Origin: Bilifractor sp002394235
GTDB lineage: Bacteria > Bacillota > Clostridia > Lachnospirales > Lachnospiraceae
Length of the DNA: 64,000 nucleotides
Direction of reading: 5' to 3'
NCBI RefSeq assembly: GCF_052118845.1
Contig: NZ_JBQKGJ010000010.1
Span: 1-64,000, forward strand
This document shows, piece by piece, positions 24,468 through 32,337 of this stretch (position 1 is the first letter of the stretch; each line of letters opens with the position of its first letter). The position numbers were made by a program, and so were the translations under genes. Below the pieces are notes generated by a model that worked only from the letters and a program-made list of their open reading frames with translations, was not told the origin of the DNA and did not search any database.

Positions 24468-25781
24468 ATGATGAAAAAGAAAGTCGTAACATTATTATGC
24501 ACCGCGGTTCTGACCGGGTCCATGATTGCCGGATGTGGCAGCGCTAACAGCGCAGCATCGTCAGCATCCGCAGCATCTTCGAGTGCATCTTCCGCGTCTT
24601 CAGAGACAGCGGAGGTTACAGAGGCAGCCGCTTCTTCCGAAGAAGTAGAGACGGTTTCTTCTTCCTCTGTATCCGCGGATCAGGCAGCAGCGGACAAGGT
24701 AGCCGCTTTGATCGACAAGATCTATGTGCAGGAGAGAACAGACACTACGGACGAGGACTGCAAGGCGGCAAAGGAGGCCTGGGACGCTTTGACGGATACA
24801 CAGAAGGCTCTGGTAGAGGGCGAGTATGCAGATCCGGATTATTTCGGAAGAGATACCGGCGATGCCTCCAAGGATGATCCGCTCAACGAGGACGGAATCG
24901 GAGAAAACGAGATTCTTGTATGCTCTTTCGGAACTTCCTATAATGACAGCCGTGTGCAGGATATCGGCGGAATCGAGAAGGCTCTCCAGGCGGCGTATCC
25001 GGACTGGTCTGTAAGACGTGCATTCACGGCGCAGATCATCATCAATCACATTCAGGCGCGTGATAATGAGGTGATCGACAACATGGATCAGGCACTTCAG
25101 AGAGCGGTGGACAACGGCGTGAAGAATCTGCTGATTCAGCCGACCCATCTGATGCATGGTGCGGAGTATGACGAGCTGACAGAAACCGTCAGCAAATACG
25201 CGGATAAATTTGATTCCGTGAAAATCGCTGAGCCGCTTCTGGGTGAGGTAGGAAGTGACACGAGCGTAGTAAACGAGGACAAGCAGAACGTCGCAAAGAT
25301 TCTTACTGCTACAGCGGTAGAGAAGGCAGGATATGACAGCCTTGACGCGGCTGCCGCTGACGGAACAGCGTTTGTATTCATGGGTCACGGAACCTCTCAT
25401 GAGGCGAATATCACCTATGATCAGATGCAGACAGAAATGAATGATCTCGGTTACAAGAACGTATTCATCGGAACCGTTGAGGGCAAGCCGGCAGATACCG
25501 AGTGCTCCGCGGTTATCCAGAAGGTACATGACGCGGGATACAAGAAGGTAATTCTGCGTGATCTGATGGTTGTAGCAGGTGATCATGCGAATAACGATAT
25601 GGCAGGCGATGATTCTGATTCCTGGAAGAGCCAGTTCAATGCATCCGGCTTCTTTGACAGCGTAGATGCTCAGCTCGAAGGAATGGGAAGAATTCCGGAT
25701 ATCGAGCAGATCTATGTAAGCCATACAAAGGCCGCAATGGACAGCGACGCCACAGTTACAAGTTCTTCTGAGGCAAACTGA
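24468..25781 (+). CDS. cbiK: Lipoprotein sirohydrochlorin cobaltochelatase (CbiK-like)
   Basis: 437 residues from ATG 24468 (AAAAAGGAG upstream). The signal peptide has a lipobox (SMIAGC, Cys at about 20), then a Ser/Ala/Glu-rich linker to about 150. The CbiK domain starts at ILVCSFGTSYNDS and includes PTHLMHGAEYDE and FVFMGHGTSHEA with the metal-binding histidines. CbiK inserts Co2+ into sirohydrochlorin in B12 synthesis. Export of the enzyme is known for some CbiK and suggests a cobalt- or haem-handling role outside the membrane. Cobalamin riboswitch control supports the assignment. Confidence 0.88.
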   Translation: MMKKKVVTLLCTAVLTGSMIAGCGSANSAASSASAASSSASSASSETAEVTEAAASSEEVETVSSSSVSADQAAADKVAALIDKIYVQERTDTTDEDCKAAKEAWDALTDTQKALVEGEYADPDYFGRDTGDASKDDPLNEDGIGENEILVCSFGTSYNDSRVQDIGGIEKALQAAYPDWSVRRAFTAQIIINHIQARDNEVIDNMDQALQRAVDNGVKNLLIQPTHLMHGAEYDELTETVSKYADKFDSVKIAEPLLGEVGSDTSVVNEDKQNVAKILTATAVEKAGYDSLDAAAADGTAFVFMGHGTSHEANITYDQMQTEMNDLGYKNVFIGTVEGKPADTECSAVIQKVHDAGYKKVILRDLMVVAGDHANNDMAGDDSDSWKSQFNASGFFDSVDAQLEGMGRIPDIEQIYVSHTKAAMDSDATVTSSSEAN

Positions 25782-25812
25782 GATATATCAGTGAGACATA
25801 TCAGTAAAACAG

Positions 25813-25844
25813 AGGAAGCGTCCGGCATGTGCCGGACGCTTCTT
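25813..25844. terminator. cbiK terminator
   Basis: GAAGCGTCCGGCA pairs with TGCCGGACGCTTC, then TTCTGT. It is symmetrical and could also serve the minus strand. Confidence 0.8.
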
Positions 25845-25869
25845 CTGTCGTAGGGATGGGCATGAATAT

Positions 25870-26030
25870 GTGAATGCACGAAAAATGGGCGTTCGAAAGC
25901 TGAATGCGCGAAAGATGAAGGTGCGAAAACCGTATGTGCGTAAAATGAACGCGCGTAAGCCGGATACGCGAAAAATGAGGGTTCGGAAACCGTATGCGTG
26001 TAAAATGGACGCGTGAAAGCCGGATACCGG
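25870..26030. repeat. Tandem repeats, about 30/64-bp period, at the rsmH-like gene 3' end
   Basis: Units such as CGTATGTGCGTAAAATGAACGCG and AAGCCGGATACGCGAAAAATG alternate about five times, with the best match at period 64. The array ends at the stop codon of the minus-strand rsmH-like gene. Confidence 0.75.
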
Positions 26031-26031
26031 A

Positions 26032-27141
26032 TTAACGGATCGCCCATCTCAGCTTTGTGGAGTGTGCTCTCGGATTCCGGTAGCATTCCTCACGGGAGGG
26101 ACGGATGACATCCCGGCTGACTTCGGTGTACAGGCCGTCAAGGGCGCCCTGCTTAAAGGACTGCTTGACGAGGCGGTCCTCACCGGAGTGGAAGGTGAGA
26201 ATGGCAGCTCTGCCTCCGGGTTTCAGCACGGAGGGAAGCTTGTCCAGGAATGCATAGAGAACCTCAAATTCACTGTTCACATCGATGCGGAGTGCCTGGA
26301 AGACCCGGGCGCAGGATTTTTTCACTGCTTCGTCCTGTTCGTCCCTGGGCGAATGGCGAAGCTGACGGGTTTGCGTCAGCGCCTCCTTGATCAGAAGGCG
26401 AAGGTCCGTGGTGGTTTCCAGCGGGCGTTTACGACGATGTGCCTGCTGAACAGCATCGGCGATTTCCTCTGCATATGGCTCGTCGGAATTATCGATGAGA
26501 AGCCCCGCGAGTTCATCCCTCGTGAGCTGCTTCAGCCTCTCGGAAGCGGGTTCTCCCTTTTCCGGGTCAAAACGAAGATCGAGGGGACCGTCTGTCTTGT
26601 AGGAAAAGCCTCTCTCTGGGTTGTCGATTTGCATGGAGGAGACACCCAGATCCGCCAGAACAAAGTCGAAGGGGCCGTACTTGGCGGAGACCTGATCGAT
26701 ATTCGCAAAGTTGATGTGGATCGGGGTAAAAATATCCTCCCCGAAGCCTCTGGCGCGCATCCGTGCCTCCGTCTTTCGGATTTCCAGAGGATCGGCATCC
26801 AGCGAATAGAGATGACCTGTGCCCTCCAGCTTTTCCAGCATGCGGGAGCTGTGACCTCCGTAACCGAGCGTGCAGTCGAGTCCGGTCATGCCGGGACGGA
26901 TCTTCAGCACATCCAGAATCTCATCGACCATGATTGGAATGTGCATTCCCGCGGGCGTGCTTCCCTTGCGGATTACTTTTTCAATGGTTTCGCCGTATTT
27001 CTCGGGGTTCAGTTCCTTGTATTTCTCATTATACTTTCGCGGGTACTTGCCGCTGTAATGGGGCCTGCGCCTGTGCGGCGCTGCATCTCCGGAAGGACGG
27101 TCCGGATTTGGTCTGTCGGAGTGATTGTCTGAATGCATCAT
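26032..27141 (-). CDS. rsmH: 16S rRNA (cytosine-1402-N4)-methyltransferase family, N-terminally extended
   Basis: 369 residues, about 55 longer than typical RsmH. The first about 65 residues are a charged His/Pro/Lys-rich extension (HYSGKYPRKYNEKYKELNPEKYGE). The core then starts at HIPIMVDEILDVL and has GLDCTLGYGGHSS (SAM loop), ADLGVSSMQID, RGFSYKTDGPLDLRFD and AAILTFHSGEDRLVK near the C-terminus. It lies outside any dcw (mraZ-ftsL-mur) cluster, so it may be a second RsmH copy. AAAGGA precedes the ATG. Confidence 0.85.
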   Translation of the reverse strand: MMHSDNHSDRPNPDRPSGDAAPHRRRPHYSGKYPRKYNEKYKELNPEKYGETIEKVIRKGSTPAGMHIPIMVDEILDVLKIRPGMTGLDCTLGYGGHSSRMLEKLEGTGHLYSLDADPLEIRKTEARMRARGFGEDIFTPIHINFANIDQVSAKYGPFDFVLADLGVSSMQIDNPERGFSYKTDGPLDLRFDPEKGEPASERLKQLTRDELAGLLIDNSDEPYAEEIADAVQQAHRRKRPLETTTDLRLLIKEALTQTRQLRHSPRDEQDEAVKKSCARVFQALRIDVNSEFEVLYAFLDKLPSVLKPGGRAAILTFHSGEDRLVKQSFKQGALDGLYTEVSRDVIRPSREECYRNPRAHSTKLRWAIR

Positions 27142-27163
27142 AGGTGTTTTCCTTTCGAATAAA

Positions 27164-27270
27164 TCTCTTCAGAGATGATATGGGTTCTGCCTTTTATATT
27201 TCTTCAGAGATGATGTTGGTTCTGTCTTTCGATCAGATCTTTTCGGTGGGGATATCGTTTCTGTCATTTC
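27164..27270. repeat. 35-bp tandem repeat, 2-3 units, upstream of the rsmH-like gene
   Basis: CTTCAGAGATGAT recurs at 27167 and 27202 (period 35), each followed by TNGGTTCTGNCTTT, and a decayed third unit ends near 27272. No gene is supported between 27142 and 27482. Confidence 0.85.
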
Positions 27271-27482
27271 GGTTATTTTATCACAAAAACCGGTGCCGGT
27301 TAACAGAGGGCACGACACTCTTTCCTTTTCAGTGATTTTGGACTATACTTTTTGTGCGATCTCTCAAGTGGAAATTCAGAGAGACCAGGATCATTGAAGG
27401 TACACGAATCTTCCGGACAGTGGAAATCTTACATGCTGCACTGTATTTGCAGCGCAGCGGATATTTAAAATGGAGGCACAGA

Positions 27483-28433
27483 ATGAAGATTGTATTGATG
27501 GAGCCGCTTGGCATTGACGGAGTTACGCTGGATCGTCTGGCGGAGACGCTCACGGAGCAGGGACATGAGTTTTCTGCCTATGATACTTTTTCTACGGATG
27601 TTGAGGAACTGAAGCGCAGAAGCAGCGGGGCAGATGTCCTGATTATCGCGAATCACCCCCTTCCGGGCGAGGTGATCCGGGCGGACGCAAACCTGAAATT
27701 CATTTCCGTTGCGTTTGTGGGAATCGACCACGTTGATGTGGAGGCATGCAGGGAGCAGAATGTCCGGATATCCAATACCGGCGGGTACTGCAACGATGCA
27801 GTAGCGGAGCTTGCGGTCGGTCTTGCGCTGGATTGTCTCAGAAATATCAGCCTGTGCAATGACGCCGTTCAAGCCGGAAAGGGCAAGGACGGGCTTCAGG
27901 GCCACGAACTCGCCGGCCGTACCGTAGGAATCATCGGAACAGGGGCGATCGGATGCCGCGCCGCGGAGATTTTCAAGGTGTTCGGATGCCGTCTGATCGG
28001 ATACAGCCGCAGCCGGAAGCAGGCGGCGCTGGACCTCGGTCTGGAATACAGAACACTGGATGAGGTGATGCAGGAGGCGGACATCATTTCGGTACATACA
28101 CCGCTGACGGCAGAGACGAAGGGACTGATCGGGCAGAAGGAAATCGGTGAGATGAAGCAGGGAGCAATTTTGATCAATACCTCCCGGGGTCCTGTCGTGG
28201 ATACGGAATCCCTTGCGGATGCTCTGAAAAAAGGCAGAATCAAGGCGGGCATTGATGTGTTTGAGAAGGATCCGCCGCTTCCGGCAGACCATCCGCTGCT
28301 CGGTGCGCCGAATCTGGTATGCACTCCCCATGTGGGATTTGATACCAGAGAATCCATTGACCGCAGAGCGGTAATGGCTTTCGAGAATGTAACTTCCTGG
28401 ATTAAGGGACAGCAGATTCGCACGATGCTGTGA
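27483..28433 (+). CDS. D-isomer-specific 2-hydroxyacid dehydrogenase
   Basis: 316 residues from ATG 27483 (GGAGG 7 nt upstream; the frame opens at 27354 without a ribosome binding site). The NAD-binding domain at about 100-285 contains GIIGTGAIGCRAAEIFKVFG and the signature LINTSRGPVVDTESL. Catalytic residues match the family: Arg in NTSRG, Glu in DVFEKDPPL and His in CTPHVGF. It should reduce a 2-oxoacid with NADH; glycerate, phosphoglycerate or lactate-like substrates are all possible. Confidence 0.88.
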   Translation: MKIVLMEPLGIDGVTLDRLAETLTEQGHEFSAYDTFSTDVEELKRRSSGADVLIIANHPLPGEVIRADANLKFISVAFVGIDHVDVEACREQNVRISNTGGYCNDAVAELAVGLALDCLRNISLCNDAVQAGKGKDGLQGHELAGRTVGIIGTGAIGCRAAEIFKVFGCRLIGYSRSRKQAALDLGLEYRTLDEVMQEADIISVHTPLTAETKGLIGQKEIGEMKQGAILINTSRGPVVDTESLADALKKGRIKAGIDVFEKDPPLPADHPLLGAPNLVCTPHVGFDTRESIDRRAVMAFENVTSWIKGQQIRTML

Positions 28434-28486
28434 CGGGATTTCAAATTTACGGGCTGGGTTTCCGGTCCCAGACGGACCATCTCGAT

Positions 28487-28588
28487 GTTGCAGTCGCAGT
28501 CGAACGCGGAGCGTCTCGGCGTTGCAGTCACAGTCGAATGCGGAGTGTCTCGATATCGCAGTTACAGCCGAACAGGGTTCGCAGCGTA
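28487..28588. repeat. 34-bp tandem repeat, 3 units
   Basis: GTTGCAGTCNCAGTCGAANGCGGAGNGTCTCG starts at 28487 and 28521, with a decayed third unit at 28555. It follows the dehydrogenase gene. Confidence 0.85.
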
Positions 28589-28681
28589 CATAAGAATAAT
28601 GGCAGACCAGGGAAAGTGGGAGTTATATCGCATGTGTTGCCCACTTGCGGGGAACGGTGGTTTGCTAAAGAAAAAGAAAAG

Positions 28682-28748
28682 CTCTCTTCTCTGCGGGGAA
28701 GGGGTCCTGCCTGGGCAGGACATCCCTTGCGGAGAAGAGAGTTTTTTT
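28682..28748 (+). terminator. Long intrinsic terminator
   Basis: CTCTCTTCTC pairs with GAGAAGAGAG around an inner GTCCTGCC-TGG-GCAGGAC hairpin, followed by seven T's. Repeat copy 6 starts at the end of the T tract. Confidence 0.9.
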
Positions 28749-28841
28749 ACGCGAACAGTGAGCCGCAGCCGAATGCGAAGTATTCGTGTGCGGCGAGCGT
28801 CGCGATAGCGAGATAAAACTCGCGCAGCGTGTTTTATCTCG
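28749..28841 (+). repeat. 93-bp terminator-linked repeat, copy 6
   Basis: Identical to the consensus over 93 bp. Confidence 0.96.
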
Positions 28842-28951
28842 TTTGCAGAAAATGGCTCTCACCGGTGCCGGTCTGAAGCGTTAGATTCCAATTTTCGGCA
28901 CTTCATACAGAGTACTTTATGAGAACACTCAGTACGTTTTTAATCAAAAAG

Positions 28952-29587
28952 TTATGGTTCCTGCTTTTTCGGCAGCCGATATCCCTCAAGAATCAGATGA
29001 ATCGTCTGGTGCAGGTGGGGCAGGTACGCCTCCATGCTGCAGGGGGAATCATACATAATACAGCTGTAGCTGGTGGAACTCACCAGCTCGATGATGGTGA
29101 AGAGCAGCAGTTCTGGGTCGTCGCACTCGTAGTTGTCCGCCTTCAGGGCCATGAGGTAGTTGTCGTAGAATTCTCCGAGATTGTTTGAGGTGGATCCGCC
29201 TGTCTGTTTTTCAACGGCGTGGCGGAAGATGCCCCAGGAAAGATTCTTGGTGATGAATTTCAGCAGCATTTTGTTGCGCTGCAGGTAATTCAGGACATAA
29301 TCAACCATCGCCAGCAGATAATCCTCCAGACCCTTGATCGGAACCGGACGGATCTTCATCGCCTGCTGGGCTTCCAGAAGAAGCTGTGCGGATTTGCGGG
29401 CGATGAGCTCGTCCCGCAGATCATACTTGTCCTTGAAGTAGAGATAAAAGGTTCCCTTCGCCAGGCCGGAGTGCTTGGCGATATCGGAAATGGTTGTTTT
29501 ATTAAAACCCTGATTGACGAAGAGATCATAGGCGTTCGTCAGGAGGGAATTCCGTTTGTTCTGTTTATTCAAATCTACCTTGCTCAT
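28952..29587 (-). CDS. TetR-family transcriptional regulator
   Basis: 211 residues. The N-terminal HTH is LLTNAYDLFVNQGFNKTTISDIAKHSGLAKGTFYLYFKDKYDL in pieces at about 15-58, the classical TetR_N signature. The C-terminal ligand domain (about 70-205) is all-helical. It is divergent from the MMPL exporter, with TGACC/GGTCA operators in between, so it most likely represses that operon and itself. Confidence 0.92.
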   Translation of the reverse strand: MSKVDLNKQNKRNSLLTNAYDLFVNQGFNKTTISDIAKHSGLAKGTFYLYFKDKYDLRDELIARKSAQLLLEAQQAMKIRPVPIKGLEDYLLAMVDYVLNYLQRNKMLLKFITKNLSWGIFRHAVEKQTGGSTSNNLGEFYDNYLMALKADNYECDDPELLLFTIIELVSSTSYSCIMYDSPCSMEAYLPHLHQTIHLILEGYRLPKKQEP

Positions 29588-29669
29588 GATTCATATCCTT
29601 TCTGAAATCATTAACTGATCACAGATATATATACGGCTATTGAAGCTATTATTTCACTGAAAATACCAA

Positions 29670-29747
29670 TGGTCAACCATAAAAATGACCAATATTCATT
29701 TTGAGCTTTTGAAAATTTTGTGAAACCTAATTATTGACCAATGGTCA
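29670..29747. promoter_or_regulatory. Paired TGACC-type operators between tetR and MMPL genes
   Basis: TGACC-AAT-GGTCA at 29735-29747 and TGGTCA-N10-TGACCA at 29670-29691 share the half-site TGACCA. They sit in the divergent intergenic region and are the likely TetR sites. Confidence 0.75.
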
Positions 29748-29864
29748 TTTAAGGACTACCATACCCTATGTCAGGAAAAAGGTTTTGTACTGGATCCAAC
29801 AGGAAAGTGATGTTTTGTACTGGATGCAGGAGACAGAAGCAATAGGTAAGGAGTTGAGAGAAAA

Positions 29865-32129
29865 ATGATAAAAGTAGGCAAGTGGATCGCTAAACACAGA
29901 GTGCTGATCCTTCTGTTGGCGGTTGTCCTGCTGTTTCCGGCAGCATATGGATATTTCCACACCAAGACAAACTACGATCTGCTGACATACCTTCCGAAGT
30001 CGCTGGATACGATGAAAGGGCAGGACATCATCGTCGATGAATACGGCATGGGTTCCTTCTCGATGATTGTCGTGGACAACGAGAGCATGAAGGATGTCGC
30101 AAAGCTTGAAAAAGACATCGAGGCCGTTTCTCATGTAAAGGATGTGCTCTGGTACGACGATGTCGCGGACATTTCTCTTCCGGTGGACATGATTCCCCAG
30201 GATCTCAGAGATAAGTTCTTTAAGGGCGACGCGACGATGATGCTGGCCATGTTCGACGATACATCATCCGCAGATACCACGATGGAAGCCGTCGATCAGA
30301 TCCGTTCCATCGTAAAAAAGGACACCTACGTCAGCGGTATTACGGCAGTCATGAACGATCTTCGTGATCTGACTAATCAGGAGCTCCCGATTTACGTCAC
30401 AATCGCTGTAGTCCTGTGCCTGGTAGCAATGCTTCTGCTGACTGATTCTTTCCTGGTGCCGTTCCTCTTCCTGGTGGACATCGGTTTTGCCATCATATAT
30501 AACATGGGAACCAATATGATCTTCGGATCGATTTCCTATGTCACGAAGGCGGTCGCCGCGGTCCTGCAGCTGGGTGTCACGACGGACTATTCGATCTTCC
30601 TTCTGGGAAGCTACCGTGAAAATAAAGAAAGATTTCCCGGGGACAAGAACCGTGCGATGGGACATGCCATTGCCAATACGTTCAAATCGATCATTGGCAG
30701 TTCGGTGACGACAATCGCCGGATTCATCGCATTGTGCTTCATGTCCTTTACCCTTGGCCTTGATATGGGACTGGTAATGGCAAAGGGCGTTGTCTTCGGA
30801 GTGCTCACCTGTGTCACCGTGCTTCCGTCGCTGGTTCTCCTGTTCGACAAGCCGATTCAGAAGACGACCCACAGGCCTCTCCTCGGAAAACTCGACAAGG
30901 CGTCTGATTTTATTACGAAGCACTACAAAGTATGGCTTATTGTTTTTCTTGTGCTCTTTATCCCGGCGGTGTACGGCAACAACCATGTAAAGAACTATTA
31001 CGATATGTCGGGATCCCTTCCGAAATCCCTGCCGTCCATGGTGGCGCAGCAGAAGGTTGAAGATGATTTCGGAAGCAGCACGATGCACATCGTAGTCATG
31101 GACAAGGATACACCTGTCAAGAACAAGATGGCGATCATAAATCAGATCGACGATGTGGACGGTGTGAACTATGTTCTGGGCCTGAACTCGCTCATCGGTT
31201 CTTCTGTTCCGGATTCCATGATTCCTTCGGATGTGAGAAAAATGCTGCAGAGTGACAAGTATGAGCTGATGTTTGTAAGCACGGCCTACTACACAGGCTC
31301 TGATGAAGTCAATAAGCAGATAGACGAGATCAACAGCATTCTGAAGAAGTACGACAGCGGCGCGATGCTGATCGGCGAGGCTCCGCTGACGCATGACCTG
31401 GTGGATGTCACGAATGTGGACTTCATGCATGTAAATTCCGCATCGCTGATCATCATCTTCTTCATCATTCTGATGGTATTCAAATCGTTCTCGCTTCCAT
31501 TCATTCTGGAGATTACGATTGAATTTGCCATTTTCGTCAACATGGCAATCATGTACTACACGGGAACATCGGTTTCCTTTGTGACGAGTATCGTACTTGG
31601 AACAGTTCAGCTGGGATCCACGGTCGATTACGCGATCCTGATGACGAGCCGGTATCAGAAGGAACGTCAGAGAGGACATGATAAGAAAGAGTCCGTTCAG
31701 ATTGCTCACAGGGCCTGCATGGGATCGATCATTACTTCCGGTGCCGCATTCTTCGCTGCGACCTTCGGAGTCGCGATGTATTCGAACATCGATATCATCG
31801 AGTCGATCTGCATGATGCTTGCAAGAGGAGCTCTGATCAGTATGGTGACCGTTCTCTTCGTTCTGCCAGGAATGTTCATGATCTTCGATAAGCTGATCGT
31901 GAAGACATCGATTGACTTCCTCGGCAAGAAGAAGGAGGCCCGAAAGGCGGCATTCGCACAGAGGAAAAATCCTCAGCTCCAGGCAGCGGTTCAGACGGCG
32001 GGTGCAGCAACCGCCGGCAGCAGTTCCGGTCCGCAGGATTTTTCGAACGGAACAGCGGGTTCTGGAACTTCAGGTTCCGGACAGCCTGCCGATTCCGGCG
32101 AGACGTCAGGCTCCGGAGTCAAAGGGTAA
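29865..32129 (+). CDS. MMPL/RND-family exporter (YdfJ-like)
   Basis: 754 residues. It has two repeats of one N-terminal membrane helix, an extracytoplasmic domain and a five-helix bundle: repeat 1 at 1-350 (QLGVTTDYSIFLLGSYRE) and repeat 2 at 355-690 (QLGSTVDYAILMTSRYQ). The TTDY and TVDY motifs hold the proton-relay acidic and Tyr residues of MMPL proteins. The C-terminal tail (about 700-754) is Gly/Ser-rich and low complexity. It is followed 208 bp later by a secreted heptad-repeat protein, a pairing common in Clostridia, and is probably TetR-repressed. It may export lipids, peptides or toxic amphiphiles. Confidence 0.9.
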   Translation: MIKVGKWIAKHRVLILLLAVVLLFPAAYGYFHTKTNYDLLTYLPKSLDTMKGQDIIVDEYGMGSFSMIVVDNESMKDVAKLEKDIEAVSHVKDVLWYDDVADISLPVDMIPQDLRDKFFKGDATMMLAMFDDTSSADTTMEAVDQIRSIVKKDTYVSGITAVMNDLRDLTNQELPIYVTIAVVLCLVAMLLLTDSFLVPFLFLVDIGFAIIYNMGTNMIFGSISYVTKAVAAVLQLGVTTDYSIFLLGSYRENKERFPGDKNRAMGHAIANTFKSIIGSSVTTIAGFIALCFMSFTLGLDMGLVMAKGVVFGVLTCVTVLPSLVLLFDKPIQKTTHRPLLGKLDKASDFITKHYKVWLIVFLVLFIPAVYGNNHVKNYYDMSGSLPKSLPSMVAQQKVEDDFGSSTMHIVVMDKDTPVKNKMAIINQIDDVDGVNYVLGLNSLIGSSVPDSMIPSDVRKMLQSDKYELMFVSTAYYTGSDEVNKQIDEINSILKKYDSGAMLIGEAPLTHDLVDVTNVDFMHVNSASLIIIFFIILMVFKSFSLPFILEITIEFAIFVNMAIMYYTGTSVSFVTSIVLGTVQLGSTVDYAILMTSRYQKERQRGHDKKESVQIAHRACMGSIITSGAAFFAATFGVAMYSNIDIIESICMMLARGALISMVTVLFVLPGMFMIFDKLIVKTSIDFLGKKKEARKAAFAQRKNPQLQAAVQTAGAATAGSSSGPQDFSNGTAGSGTSGSGQPADSGETSGSGVKG

Positions 32130-32193
32130 CAGAAATTATTCAGGGATCGCAAGACATAAGAATCACAGGGGATTCCTGGATCACAAGAGACAG

Positions 32194-32246
32194 ACATTAC
32201 AGGATATTCAAGGATTCTAAGACACGAACATTACAGGATATTCAAG
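32194..32246. repeat. Direct repeat, period 34, between MMPL and partner gene
   Basis: ACATTACAGGATATTCAAG occurs exactly at 32194-32212 and 32228-32246. Looser copies (ACAGGAT, GATTC) occur either side in 32130-32290. Confidence 0.85.
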
Positions 32247-32337
32247 TATTTAATATACAAAAAATACAGGATGTGAAACAGACAGGATTCAGCAGTTCGA
32301 TGAGGATCTGCGTTCTACAGAAGAGAGGCTGAAAAAA

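Noticed and set aside
26062..27132. 356-codon open frame on the plus strand
   Set aside because: Antisense shadow of the rsmH-like gene.
30264..31709. 481-codon open frame on the minus strand
   Set aside because: Antisense shadow of the MMPL gene, His/Arg/Asp-rich, no ribosome binding site.
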